This document shows, piece after piece, positions 43,314 through 54,537 of a DNA stretch of 64,000 nt. The stretch covers positions 1 to 64,000 of the forward strand of contig NZ_JAKCFB010000046.1 in the NCBI RefSeq assembly GCF_024198235.1, written 5' to 3'. This DNA comes from Myxococcus dinghuensis. Lineage in GTDB: Bacteria; Myxococcota; Myxococcia; Myxococcales; Myxococcaceae. Positions within the stretch are counted from its first letter, which is position 1. Each line of letters starts with the position of its first letter. The notes under the pieces are model-generated. The model saw only the letters and a list, made by a program, of their open reading frames with translations. It had not been told where the DNA came from and made no database searches. The position numbers were made by a program, and so were the translations under genes.

Positions 43314-44310
43314 GCGGCTGGCGCGGCAGGTGACCGGGCGGCTGGAGTCGCTCTCGTACCTCCTGCCCTCCGAGGCGTCGCTCGAGCAGCGCCTGCGCTT
43401 GTTGGAGCAGCTCCACCAAGAGGAGCCCGACCTGCGACGCGAGCCGACCGAGCCCTTCTCGCTCCGCATCGACGGGCGGGATGAGTCCACGTTGCATTGG
43501 GGACGCATGGTCGTGCCCACGCTGGTGTGGCTGCTCCTCGAGGGTGTCCTGTTCACCACCGGGCTCTCCTTCGCGGTCAGTCAGACGCTGGTTCCCGGGC
43601 TGGTCGTGTCCGTCCTGTTCGCGGCCTTCTGGTCCTCCGCGGTGGCCTCCACCTCGATGTGGATCACCCCCTCGCGGCTGGTGTGGATTCCCCGTGGCGG
43701 CAGGCATGCCGTTGCGCTGCGCCTGGAGGACGTCCGCCCGGAGAGCGCGCGGCTGGTGGATGGGCGACGGGTGGAGTTGTCGCTGGTGGATGGGCAGCAG
43801 GTCCAACTGCCGCGTCCCTCGCGCAGACAAGCGGAGCGCCTGCGGGTGCTGTTGACCCTGTTCTCCGCGCCGGAGCTTCGCGAGCAGGCGGCCCGCGTCT
43901 CGTTGCCCGTGGTGGCCTGTGTCTTCCCGGCCATGCTGCGTCGCCATGGCGCCTGGAGCGAGGGGCAGGTCGTGCTGCTGCATCGCGGGGTCTACTTCTT
44001 CCCGGGAGACCAGGCGGGGCGCACGCTCCTCCGCAACGTGGCGAAGCGGGACCTGGACGGGGGGCCCGTCCCGTTGGACTGGGTGTTGGAAGGCCTGCTC
44101 TGGCAGACGGAGGTGGAGCTGGACGCGATGCTGGTGGGGGTGGCGAACGCGCTGGGGGGCGCGGTCTGGCCCGCGGAGGGCACGCGTGTCGACCGGACCG
44201 TCCCGCTGGAGCAGCAGCTCCACCTCACGCACGGCGAGGAAGTCATCGCGGGCCCGGTGCCGCCCGGCGAGCGAGATGCCACCGCGCGCATCGTGAACGG
44301 TTGGAGATAG
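42997..44310 (+). CDS. Membrane protein with PH-like domain, paralog 1 of tail module
   Basis: This is a 437-residue protein of unknown function. The N-terminal ~155 residues are helical and charged (RRQLEGRVELIESVL; EALERTERRAQLEGWP). Two membrane helices lie at about 165-215. The segment MWITPSRLVWIPRGGRHAVALRLEDVRPE resembles the strands of bacterial PH domains. The C-terminal ~150 residues include GVYFFPGDQAGRTLLRNVAKRD. The next gene encodes a clear paralog of exactly the same length. Position behind sheath and tube genes suggests a membrane anchor or receptor for the assembly, an inference. Confidence 0.78.
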   Translation: MAERSRVQPVVVEVLTDEASARRQLEGRVELIESVLRETRELEALLRPKDWRWRLFQQHSLVTGLLEREAALPEALERTERRAQLEGWPKDAPILKVIRTLRLRRERLARQVTGRLESLSYLLPSEASLEQRLRLLEQLHQEEPDLRREPTEPFSLRIDGRDESTLHWGRMVVPTLVWLLLEGVLFTTGLSFAVSQTLVPGLVVSVLFAAFWSSAVASTSMWITPSRLVWIPRGGRHAVALRLEDVRPESARLVDGRRVELSLVDGQQVQLPRPSRRQAERLRVLLTLFSAPELREQAARVSLPVVACVFPAMLRRHGAWSEGQVVLLHRGVYFFPGDQAGRTLLRNVAKRDLDGGPVPLDWVLEGLLWQTEVELDAMLVGVANALGGAVWPAEGTRVDRTVPLEQQLHLTHGEEVIAGPVPPGERDATARIVNGWR

Positions 44311-44313
44311 AGG

Positions 44314-45627
44314 ATGCTCCGGGAAGCCCAGGCCCAGTCGGCTGAAGCGGTCCGCCTCCAACTCGAGGGGCGCGCGGAGGTCCTGGAGGGGGCCCTGGCG
44401 CGGGAGGCCTTGTTGGAGGGCGTGCTGCGCGGGGGGCGTTGGAAGTCGCGGCTGCGGGCGCACCCGGAGCTGGTCGCGGAGCGCGCGCGGAGCGCGCCGG
44501 AGGTGGCCGAGGCGCTGGAGCGTACGCGCCGCCGCGCGGAGTCGGAGGGGTGGCCCGGAGAGACGCGCATCCTGGTCGTCGTGCGCGAGCTGCTCGACCG
44601 GCGGGCCCGGCTGGAGGCGCTGGTCCGTCGCCGGCTGGCGTCGCTCGCGCCCGTGTCGGGAGCGCCGGTGCTCGACGAGGAGCTGGCGCGGTTGGACGGC
44701 CTGGTGTGTCGACAGTCCTCGTTCGCGCTCGCGGAGCGGGAGGTGGTCGTCTACGAGACGCTGCCGTTGAGGGCGTGGCCCCCGGTGCATTGGGCGCTGG
44801 TGGCGCTCCTCGCCTGCCTGGCCCACGGCCTCTTCGTGCTGTTCACGCTGCGGGCGGCTCCGGGGACGGGCTCACCGGACGTCCTCTCGGCCGGGCTGTT
44901 CCTGGGGCTTTCGGGCACGTTCGTCGCGCTCGTCTCGCGCTCCGGTCAGGTGCGGCTCACCAGCGAGCGGCTCATCTGGAAGCCCAGGGTCGGCGAGACG
45001 GTGGAGCTGTCGCTGTCCTCCCTCCGGCCCGAGTCGCTCCACCTGACGTCGCTGCTCCGGACGGTACGGGTGGAGGGCGAGCGCCGGCTTCGATTGCGCC
45101 ACCAGGGAGACGGTGAGCGTGTCATCACCCTGGTCGCGCTGCATGGGCTGCCGCCCTTGGCGGGGGCCGCCCGGGCCGGTGTCCTCACGGAGGACGTGGT
45201 CATCTACCCGGCCGAATCCCGAGAGGGGCGTCACACGTACGCGGGGCATGCCGTGCTGCGGCCCTCGGGCGTCTGGTTCGTCCCCGAGGTAGACGGCCGC
45301 CAGGTGTTCGAGGCCGTGACCGGACAGAAGGCCTCCGTGCCCATGCGGCCCCTGTGGATCCTCGAGCAACTGCGCTGGTTGTCACCGGCGGAGGTGGACC
45401 GGTGCATGGCGCGCGTGGTGGCCGCCGCGGGCGGAACGTGGTGGTCCGCGAAGGACGCGCGGCTCCACCGGGATGTCCCCGTGTGGAGGCGCCTTCGCAT
45501 CACGCGGGGAACCCAGACACTCACCGGCAAGGTGGAGTGGTTCTCGCAGACGCGCGCCGGATACATCCTGCGCGCCTGGCCCGCCGCTCCCGACTCGGGG
45601 GAAGGAGGTCCTCCGCGCGGCACGTGA
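44314..45627 (+). CDS. Membrane protein with PH-like domain, paralog 2 of tail module
   Basis: The 437-residue product aligns along its whole length with the preceding one: LQLEGRAEVLEGAL, EALERTRRRAESEGWP, two membrane helices near 150-205, then VRLTSERLIWKPRVGETVEL as the PH-like strand pair, and GVWFVPEVDGRQVF with VVAAAGGTWW. The start is 3 bases after the paralog stop. Divergence is large, so the duplication is old, and both copies are retained; a heteromeric complex is plausible. No enzyme motif is visible. Confidence 0.8.
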   Translation: MLREAQAQSAEAVRLQLEGRAEVLEGALAREALLEGVLRGGRWKSRLRAHPELVAERARSAPEVAEALERTRRRAESEGWPGETRILVVVRELLDRRARLEALVRRRLASLAPVSGAPVLDEELARLDGLVCRQSSFALAEREVVVYETLPLRAWPPVHWALVALLACLAHGLFVLFTLRAAPGTGSPDVLSAGLFLGLSGTFVALVSRSGQVRLTSERLIWKPRVGETVELSLSSLRPESLHLTSLLRTVRVEGERRLRLRHQGDGERVITLVALHGLPPLAGAARAGVLTEDVVIYPAESREGRHTYAGHAVLRPSGVWFVPEVDGRQVFEAVTGQKASVPMRPLWILEQLRWLSPAEVDRCMARVVAAAGGTWWSAKDARLHRDVPVWRRLRITRGTQTLTGKVEWFSQTRAGYILRAWPAAPDSGEGGPPRGT

Positions 45628-45656
45628 GGACCGGGGATTCGGAGTCCCCGGTCCTC
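45626..45656. terminator. Bidirectional terminator between converging genes
   Basis: GAGGACCGGGGA (45626-45637) pairs perfectly over 12 bases with TCCCCGGTCCTC (45645-45656) around a 7-base loop. It starts at the stop codon of the plus-strand membrane protein gene and ends 10 bases before the stop of the minus-strand gene, so it can serve both. Confidence 0.75.
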
Positions 45657-45666
45657 GGGACTGGGT

Positions 45667-46203
45667 TCAAGGATTGACGGCGTACTGGAGCAGCAGGACG
45701 CCGGTCCGGTAGACCTTGGTCGAGAGCAGCTCCAGCGGGACGTGCGACGGCAGCCGCGTCACCAGGGGGATGCCGGTGCCGAGCACGAGCGGGTTGAGCT
45801 TGATGAGCACCTCGTCGACGAGCCCCGCCGTGAGCAACTGCGTGGCCAGGTCGCCGCCTCCCGCGAGGTAGATGTCCTTGCCCTCCTGCGCCTTCAGCGC
45901 GCGAACGGCGCCGACGACGTCTCCGGAGATGAGGTTCACCCGGGGATTCGGAGCCTCCTTCAGGCTCCGGGAGACGACATACGTGTCCAGGAACGGGTAC
46001 GGGTCCGTCACGTTGAACTTCAAGCCGATCTCATACGTCCTCCGGCCCATCACCACGGCGCCATAGGCACGCAGCATGGTGAGGTAGTCCGTGACGTGGT
46101 CTCCCACGTTGGAGAAGCAGTCGAAGGAGTCATCCTCGCGGGCGATGAAGCCATCGAGGGTGGTGGCGACGTGATACGTGAGCTTGCGCTTCTGGGAATG
46201 CAT
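45667..46203 (-). CDS. Dihydrofolate-reductase-like (RibD C-terminal) protein
   Basis: The 178-residue protein matches the RibD C-terminal/DHFR-like family: YHVATTLDGFIAREDDS, AYGAVVMGRRTYEIG, YVVSRSLKEAPN, IYLAGGGDLATQLL and LVDEVLIKLNPLVLGTGIPL. These single-domain proteins are probable NADPH-dependent reductases of unknown substrate (YyaP/YwjB type). ATG 46203 is preferred because the conserved strand starts soon after; the frame stays open to 46302. It stands alone, not with riboflavin genes. Confidence 0.88.
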   Translation of the reverse strand: MHSQKRKLTYHVATTLDGFIAREDDSFDCFSNVGDHVTDYLTMLRAYGAVVMGRRTYEIGLKFNVTDPYPFLDTYVVSRSLKEAPNPRVNLISGDVVGAVRALKAQEGKDIYLAGGGDLATQLLTAGLVDEVLIKLNPLVLGTGIPLVTRLPSHVPLELLSTKVYRTGVLLLQYAVNP

Positions 46204-46571
46204 ACAGGTCTCTGCGAGCAAAGGATTCGCGTGGACCTCACCGCGCACACGAGGAGCGCTCCGCGCCAGGGCGCGTGGTGAGGACTGGAGACACGCCGTC
46301 ACACGCGCGGTGGCGCGCGAGCGGACGTGGGGTCGAGGTCTGGTGGGTTGCCTGCTTCGCGGACGCTCACGGGATATCGCTCATCCAGTCATCCCCTGTG
46401 TCAGGGATGGGCGGGAGCGAGGTCGCGTCATGACGCGAGAGGCAATCAGAGAGAAGAGGTCATGGAAGGCGTGGTGTCCCACGCCGTCGAACACAATGGC
46501 CTCGGATGTGTCTGAACGCAAGCCATGAATTGAGTCTGTCTCATGGCGCACTGCGGGGGCTGTCTGTGAGG
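46204..46571. other. Gene-free stretch
   Basis: About 370 bases upstream of the RibD-like gene. Open frames here lack coding bias and the GC content is lower than in neighbouring genes. No repeat, RNA gene or clear promoter was identified. Confidence 0.5.
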
Positions 46572-46601
46572 CGCCCGGTCGGTGGGGATGCCGACCGGGC
46601 G
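46572..46601 (-). terminator. Hairpin after the DxDGDG repeat gene
   Basis: CGCCCGGTCGG (46572-46582) pairs perfectly over 11 bases with CCGACCGGGCG (46591-46601) around an 8-base loop. It begins six bases beyond the stop of the minus-strand gene at 46608 and is a strong terminator candidate, although the trailing sequence is not T-rich. Confidence 0.65.
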
Positions 46602-46607
46602 GCGAGC

Positions 46608-48287
46608 TCACGAATCCAGGATGACCTCCAGCAGCAGGTCGTCGTCCGGGTCCTCCGTCACGGCTGGGTCCATGTCGTCACTGTCGTCACCGCGTTGCGA
46701 CAATCCCGGCGGGAGGGCGCCGCCGATACACATCACCCTCCGGGGCTCCGCTCCGACGCCATCGCCGTCCTGGTCCGGGTACAGCACGTCCCAGTGTGTC
46801 AGCGAGGCGTCCGTGTCGTCGCAGTCCGCGCCGGTGGCGGAGGTGAAGTAGGGCGCGAGGAGGGTCTCTTGCGCGCAGAGCTGGCCGCGCTCCGGCGTGG
46901 TGGCCCCATCCCCGTCCCGGTCCACGTGGAAGTAGGTGTGCACGCGCCAGCGGGTCGCGTCCTCCTCCGCGCAGTCCGTCCCCTCGGTCGAGTAGGTCGG
47001 CGGCGGGGTGCCGTTGGTGCAGAGCAGTCGGGGTTCTCCCGCGCCCACGCCGTCGCCGTCCACGTCGCTCCAGACCCGCAGGGCGGTGTGCACGGTGGCC
47101 CGGGTGTCGTCGCAGTCCTGGCCCTGGGGGCTGGTGGCGTAGCCGGCGGGGAGCGAGTCCCCCGCGCACAGCGCGCCCTGCGCGGGGATGGTGTGGCCGT
47201 CGCCATCGCCGTCCCGGTGCGAATACGCCAGCACCTGCCAGCGGAGCGGGTCGGTGGGCGCGCAGTCCGTCCCCGTCAGGGCATGGCCCTGGGGCAGGGT
47301 GGTGGTCGCGCAGAGCGAGCGCTGCCCGCCCGCGCCCACGCCGTCGCCATCCGTGTCGACGAAGACGGCCCAGCGCTTCTGGACGGTCGCGTCGTGGTCG
47401 TCGCAGTCGTCACCGGAGGGATTCACGAGGAACCCTGGAGGAAGCGTGGCGCCGCTGCACCACCTCCCGGACGATGGGGTCGTGTGCCCGTCCCCGTCGA
47501 CGTCGCGGTGGTCGAAGGCGAGCCACTGCCAGGTGGCGGGGTCCTCCGGGGCGCAGTCGCCGCCCTGGAGCGCGTGGTCCGGTGGCAGCGTCTCTCCCAT
47601 GCACATCGACTTCGCGTCCCCCGTCCCGTAGCCGTCCCGGTCCGTGTCGACGTAGAGGACCACCGGGTTCCAGGTCCGCGGGTCCGCGTCGTCGCAATCC
47701 GGCTCGCCCGGCGCGGGCGTGAGCTGGTAGCCCGGCGGGAGCGAACCCGGCGGCGAGCACACCAGCCCCACCCCGGGGACGGAGTGGCCATCCCCGTCCA
47801 GGTCGCGGAACGTGTACCCCCGGAGGACGGACCTCGTCGCGTCCTCGGGCGCGCAGTCCGCCATGGCGAGCACGTAGCCCGTGGGCACGGGCCTGCCCTC
47901 GCAGAGGTCGAGGCTCGTGTCCGCGCCCACGCCGTCTCCGTCCACGTCCCTCCAGTACGTGAGGGTCCGCCGGGTGGTGGCGTCGTGGTCGTCACAGTCG
48001 GCGGGGCCCTCGGACTCGCGGTAGCCCGTGAGGGTCGCGCCCACGCACGCCTCGACCGGACCTCCAGGGCCCGTGGCGCCATCGCCGTCCGCATCTGGAT
48101 ACAGGCCGCCCACGAGCCTCCAGCGACTCGCGTCCGTGGGCGCGCAGTCCGCGCGGTCCGGATGTCCGTCGCCATCCGCGTCCGGCGGCGCGGGTTCGGT
48201 GGGAGGTCCGTGCGCGTCGCCGCACGCGCACACCAGTGCCACCAGGGCCAGCGCGAGGGCGCGCCAGCAGGTTCGCATCACACGCAT
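46608..48287 (-). CDS. DxDGDG-repeat (MopE-like metal-binding) lipoprotein
   Basis: The 559-residue lipoprotein has lipobox VCAC near residue 22. The mature part is built almost entirely of ~50-residue units. Eleven D-x-D-G-D-G type loops alternate with DCDDxDA or DCAPxD turns, and two unit types (HxxP and GVGA) alternate into ~100-residue super-repeats. This matches the MopE-like putative metal-binding motif seen in many myxobacterial surface proteins. Each loop could bind calcium or another divalent metal, and paired cysteines may form disulfides. A surface, structural or metal-scavenging role is likely. Confidence 0.88.
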   Translation of the reverse strand: MRVMRTCWRALALALVALVCACGDAHGPPTEPAPPDADGDGHPDRADCAPTDASRWRLVGGLYPDADGDGATGPGGPVEACVGATLTGYRESEGPADCDDHDATTRRTLTYWRDVDGDGVGADTSLDLCEGRPVPTGYVLAMADCAPEDATRSVLRGYTFRDLDGDGHSVPGVGLVCSPPGSLPPGYQLTPAPGEPDCDDADPRTWNPVVLYVDTDRDGYGTGDAKSMCMGETLPPDHALQGGDCAPEDPATWQWLAFDHRDVDGDGHTTPSSGRWCSGATLPPGFLVNPSGDDCDDHDATVQKRWAVFVDTDGDGVGAGGQRSLCATTTLPQGHALTGTDCAPTDPLRWQVLAYSHRDGDGDGHTIPAQGALCAGDSLPAGYATSPQGQDCDDTRATVHTALRVWSDVDGDGVGAGEPRLLCTNGTPPPTYSTEGTDCAEEDATRWRVHTYFHVDRDGDGATTPERGQLCAQETLLAPYFTSATGADCDDTDASLTHWDVLYPDQDGDGVGAEPRRVMCIGGALPPGLSQRGDDSDDMDPAVTEDPDDDLLLEVILDS

Positions 48288-48308
48288 GGGGATGGTCCTT
48301 CCCGGGCC

Positions 48309-48692
48309 TCAGGGCGCCTGCGTCGCCGCGCGCCGGGTCAGCCGACAGGTGGTCTGGTTGGGGGTGTAGTCCAACTGGACCAGCTCCAGGAGATAGAGGC
48401 CCGGCTTGTTCATGGCCAGCAGGGCCATCCGGTCACACCGGCTCATGTGCTGGCTGGAGTCGGTGCTGCTGTTGCCGGAGGCGTAGTAGAAGCGGATCGT
48501 CCGAGGAGTGCTCTCCCCTTCCAGGATGCCGGTGAGCTCCACGTTGGTCGCGTCGCGCACCAGGAAGCTGTCCACCGTCACGAACTTGTACGGCTTGTTC
48601 AGCTGCGGTGCCTCCACGGCGGCGAGCGCCACGGGAGGCAGCGTGAGGGTGAGCAGGGCGGACAGGACGCGGACCATTCGGCGCGACGTCAT
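48309..48692 (-). CDS. Small secreted hypothetical protein
   Basis: The 127-residue product has a cleavable signal peptide ending VALAAVEAP near residue 26. The mature ~100 residues include two cysteines (SRCDRM and TTCRL) likely paired in a disulfide. No family was recognised. The start at 48692 has a TGGAG site upstream. It lies 21 bases before the DxDGDG repeat gene on the same strand and may be co-transcribed with it. Confidence 0.75.
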   Translation of the reverse strand: MTSRRMVRVLSALLTLTLPPVALAAVEAPQLNKPYKFVTVDSFLVRDATNVELTGILEGESTPRTIRFYYASGNSSTDSSQHMSRCDRMALLAMNKPGLYLLELVQLDYTPNQTTCRLTRRAATQAP

Positions 48693-48879
48693 CGCGAGGG
48701 CTCCAGGCACGGGCACCGGGGTGGGATACCCACGGGGACGGCTCCCGGGAGGAGCGTCGGCCTGTAGACGCACCGAGGTCCTTTTCCTGGCGATGCCCCG
48801 GCGTTTTCTCGCGACCGCCCGAGCGAGCGGGGCTTCGCCGCACCTTGTCACGGCGGTCCACCTGCAATACGCCTGGGAC

Positions 48880-50286
<1,407 letters not shown>

Positions 50287-50307
50287 GGCGCGCGGGCCCG
50301 GCGGACG

Positions 50308-51561
50308 TCAGGACACGATGCGCGTCTTGATGTCCGTCTTCAGCCCGGCGATGGCGTCACACACCTGGCGCGACACGTCCTGGTCCAGGTCCATCACCAG
50401 GTAGCCGATGTTGGCGTCCGTGCTGAGCACCTGCGCGTGGATGTTCGCGTTCAGGTCGGAGACGATGCGGTTGATGTCGCGCAGCACGCCCGGGATGTTG
50501 CGGTGGACGTTGAGGATGCGGTGCGTGCCGGGGATGAGCGGCACCTCCACCATGGGGAAGTTGACCGCGCCCGTCGTCGCGCCCGTGCGGAAGAACTTGG
50601 AGAGGCTGGTGGCCACCTCCTTGCCGATGGACGCCTGCGCCTCCTCCGTGGACCCGCCGATGTGCGGCGTGAGGATGACGTTGGGCAGGTTCTGCAGCTC
50701 CGTGACGAAGCCGTCCGAGTTGCCCTCCGGCTCCTCCGGGTAGACGTCCACCGCCGCGCCGCCCAGGTGCTTGGAGCGCAGCGCCGCCGCCAGCGCGGCG
50801 ATGTCCACCACCGTGCCACGGCTGGCGTTGATGAGGCACGCGCCCTTCTTCATCTTCGCCAGCTGCTCGGCGCCCATCATCATGTGCGTGGACTGCAGCG
50901 CCGGCACGTGCAGCGTGACGAAGTCCGAGTTCGCCAGCAGCTCGTCCAGCGTGTCCACCGCGCGCGAGTTGCCCAGCGGCAGCTTGGTCATCACGTCGTG
51001 GTAGAGCACGCGCATGCCCAGCGACTCCGCCAGCACGCCCAGCTGCGAGCCGATGTGGCCATAGCCGACGATGCCCAGCGTCTTGCCGCGCACCTCGTGG
51101 CTGCCGGTGGCCACCTTGCGCCACTGGCCCGTGTGCACCTCGCGGCTGCGGTCGAACAGCTGCCGCGTCAGCGCGATGACCTCCGCCACCACCATCTCCG
51201 CCACGCTGCGCGTGTTGCTGAACGGCGCATTGAACACCGGGATGCCGTGCGTGTTCGCCGCCGGCAGGTCGATCTGGTTCGTGCCGATGCAGAACGCCCC
51301 GATGGCCAGCAGGTCGTCCGCGTGGACGAGCGCCTCCGGGGGCACGTTCGTCTTGCTGCGGATGCCCAGCAGGTGGACGCCCTTGAGCTTCTCCGCCAGC
51401 TCGGCGGGCTTGAGCGCGGACGAGGTCCGCTCGACCTGGAAGCCCTCCGCCGCGAGCAGCTCCGAGGCCGACGGGTGGATGTTCTCCAGCAGCAGGGCGC
51501 GGAACGGACCCTCGTTCAGGATGGGACGCGTCGGGGACGGCGGGAACCGGGCTGTGCTCAT
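50308..51561 (-). CDS. serA: D-3-phosphoglycerate dehydrogenase with ACT domain
   Basis: The 417-residue protein has the E. coli-type SerA layout. The catalytic/NAD part includes GIRSKTNVPPEAL, FNAPFSNTRSVAEMVVAE, LGIVGYGHIGSQLGVLAE, INASRGTVVDI and LTPHIGGSTEEAQASIG (catalytic histidine). A C-terminal ACT domain begins near residue 345 (RILNVHRNIPGVLRDINRIV), the usual site of serine feedback inhibition. It performs the first step of serine synthesis and can also reduce 2-oxoglutarate to D-2-hydroxyglutarate. Confidence 0.96.
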   Translation of the reverse strand: MSTARFPPSPTRPILNEGPFRALLLENIHPSASELLAAEGFQVERTSSALKPAELAEKLKGVHLLGIRSKTNVPPEALVHADDLLAIGAFCIGTNQIDLPAANTHGIPVFNAPFSNTRSVAEMVVAEVIALTRQLFDRSREVHTGQWRKVATGSHEVRGKTLGIVGYGHIGSQLGVLAESLGMRVLYHDVMTKLPLGNSRAVDTLDELLANSDFVTLHVPALQSTHMMMGAEQLAKMKKGACLINASRGTVVDIAALAAALRSKHLGGAAVDVYPEEPEGNSDGFVTELQNLPNVILTPHIGGSTEEAQASIGKEVATSLSKFFRTGATTGAVNFPMVEVPLIPGTHRILNVHRNIPGVLRDINRIVSDLNANIHAQVLSTDANIGYLVMDLDQDVSRQVCDAIAGLKTDIKTRIVS

Positions 51562-51683
51562 GTCGCTGTGCGTTAGACCCCGGCCCCCAGGCTGTCAAGC
51601 GCGGGGTTCGAGGCGGGGAAGCGGGGTGTCGCCGGCTCGTGGGAAGGCGCGGACCGGCGGGCCCGGAGGGTGGGAAAACGACT

Positions 51684-51711
51684 GCGGGCGGCCCGTCTCC
51701 AGGCCGCCCGC
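51684..51711 (-). terminator. Hairpin with T tract after protease gene
   Basis: GCGGGCGGCC (51684-51693) pairs perfectly with GGCCGCCCGC (51702-51711). On the minus strand the stem is followed by AGTCGTTTTCCC, a T tract, and it lies 33 bases past the stop of the protease gene. This is the most conventional intrinsic terminator in the window. Confidence 0.8.
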
Positions 51712-51743
51712 GGAAGGGACTGCGGTTCTGCCGGCGGCGTGCG

Positions 51744-53399
<1,656 letters not shown>

Positions 53400-53508
53400 G
53401 AAGAGACGACTCCTGGTGGTGAAGAGGGGTGCGCCCCGGGGGACGGAGGGCGGACTATAAGTGAAGTCGGCCCGTGGAACACGGAAGCCTCGACTTCGGT
53501 GCAAGGCG

Positions 53509-53886
53509 TCAGTCGGCGTCCGGATTGCGGAGCCACTCCAGCGCGTCCGCCCGGGTCTCGAAGGTCCGGGTGGGGATGGTGAGCATGGCCCGCTTCGTCA
53601 TGCGCCAGGCCTGGAGGCCGGAGGGGGCGTCGGTGACGATGCGCGCGGAGCGCTTCATGCCGTGCAGCTGGGCATAGGCGTTGAGGGTCGCCATGGCGCC
53701 CACCACGTCCGGAGGCATCACCCGCAACTGGGACTGGTCCACGAGCGCGGACCACTCGCCGCCGAAGCCGACGATGGCCTTCTTCACCTCCGCCAGGTAC
53801 TCGGCCAGGTCCTCCGAGGTGACCTGCGGGGGATAGACGACCTCGAGGATGTGGTCCTGCGCGTGAACGTTGATCTGGAATGGCAT
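53509..53886 (-). CDS. STAS/SpoIIAA-like hypothetical protein
   Basis: The 125-residue cytoplasmic protein has the alternating strand-helix pattern of STAS/SpoIIAA-like domains: ILEVVYPPQVTSEDLAEYLAEVKKAI, SALVDQSQL, then RSARIVTDAPSGLQAWRM and a C-terminal FETRADALEWL. Similar small proteins are common in myxobacteria. No phosphorylatable Ser is obvious in the usual place. Function is unknown; the gene stands alone. Confidence 0.78.
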   Translation of the reverse strand: MPFQINVHAQDHILEVVYPPQVTSEDLAEYLAEVKKAIVGFGGEWSALVDQSQLRVMPPDVVGAMATLNAYAQLHGMKRSARIVTDAPSGLQAWRMTKRAMLTIPTRTFETRADALEWLRNPDAD

Positions 53887-54103
53887 GGGCGGTGACGGCT
53901 CCGAAGGCGCGCCATCCTAGCCGCATGTGGTGACACTCCGATACCCGACGCTTCACCCCTCCTGGAGGGCGGGTCCGTTGGCCACCCTGTCCGGAAGCGC
54001 GGGGAATGTCAGACCCCCCGGCTAGTGACGTCCCTGCCGCGGAACCGGTACTGGCGCGCGCTCTCGGGCGTGGCCGGCGGGGTCCCTCCGGCAAGGGGGT
54101 TTC

Positions 54104-54430
54104 ATGAACAAGAAGCTGTACGTCCTGGGCGCGGTGCTGGGCACCCTGCCGGGACTGCTGCCGGGAGGCGCGGGGCTGTCGGACGGGGCACCTGTCGGAG
54201 TCGAGCGGTCGTCGCCGGGTGTCTTCCGGGACACGTCACCGCGGGTGGGCGCGGCGCCGCTGGCTCGGGACGGGGTGGCGCCCGAGGCGCAGGAGGCGGG
54301 TGGCCCCGAGGGGCCGCATCACCCGTGCCACCTGATGACGGTGGCGAAGGTGCCCTGCGACGAGGCGCGGGAGGTTTGCGAGTTCACGTACTGGGAGTGC
54401 CCTCGGGGTGGTCAGCCGCTGGGGGCGTGA
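54104..54430 (+). CDS. Small secreted Cys-containing hypothetical protein
   Basis: The 108-residue product has an N-terminal signal-like stretch (LYVLGAVLGTLPGLLPGGAG), a low-complexity middle and a C-terminal block with four cysteines (HHPCHLM, VPCDEA, VCEFTYWECP) likely forming two disulfides. AGGGGG precedes the ATG. It sits 107 bases upstream of the pseudokinase gene and could be its extracytoplasmic partner, an inference from position only. Confidence 0.65.
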   Translation: MNKKLYVLGAVLGTLPGLLPGGAGLSDGAPVGVERSSPGVFRDTSPRVGAAPLARDGVAPEAQEAGGPEGPHHPCHLMTVAKVPCDEAREVCEFTYWECPRGGQPLGA

Positions 54431-54537
54431 GTCGATGGGGCACGAGTGTCGAGCTGTTGCCCCGTGTTGTCGGCCCCGTGACGGGGGCTCGACGCCGCCG
54501 TGACGGCCCCATGGGACGGTCCGGCCGAGGTTTCTTC

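Noticed and set aside
46608..48287. DxDGDG region considered as dockerin repeats
   Set aside because: The unit is ~50 residues with DCDD turns and cysteines, not the 22-residue duplicated dockerin motif.
46506..48767. Plus-strand frame of 750 codons opposite the DxDGDG repeat gene
   Set aside because: It is rich in Val, Arg, His and Gly in a repeat pattern that merely mirrors the opposite strand's repeats.
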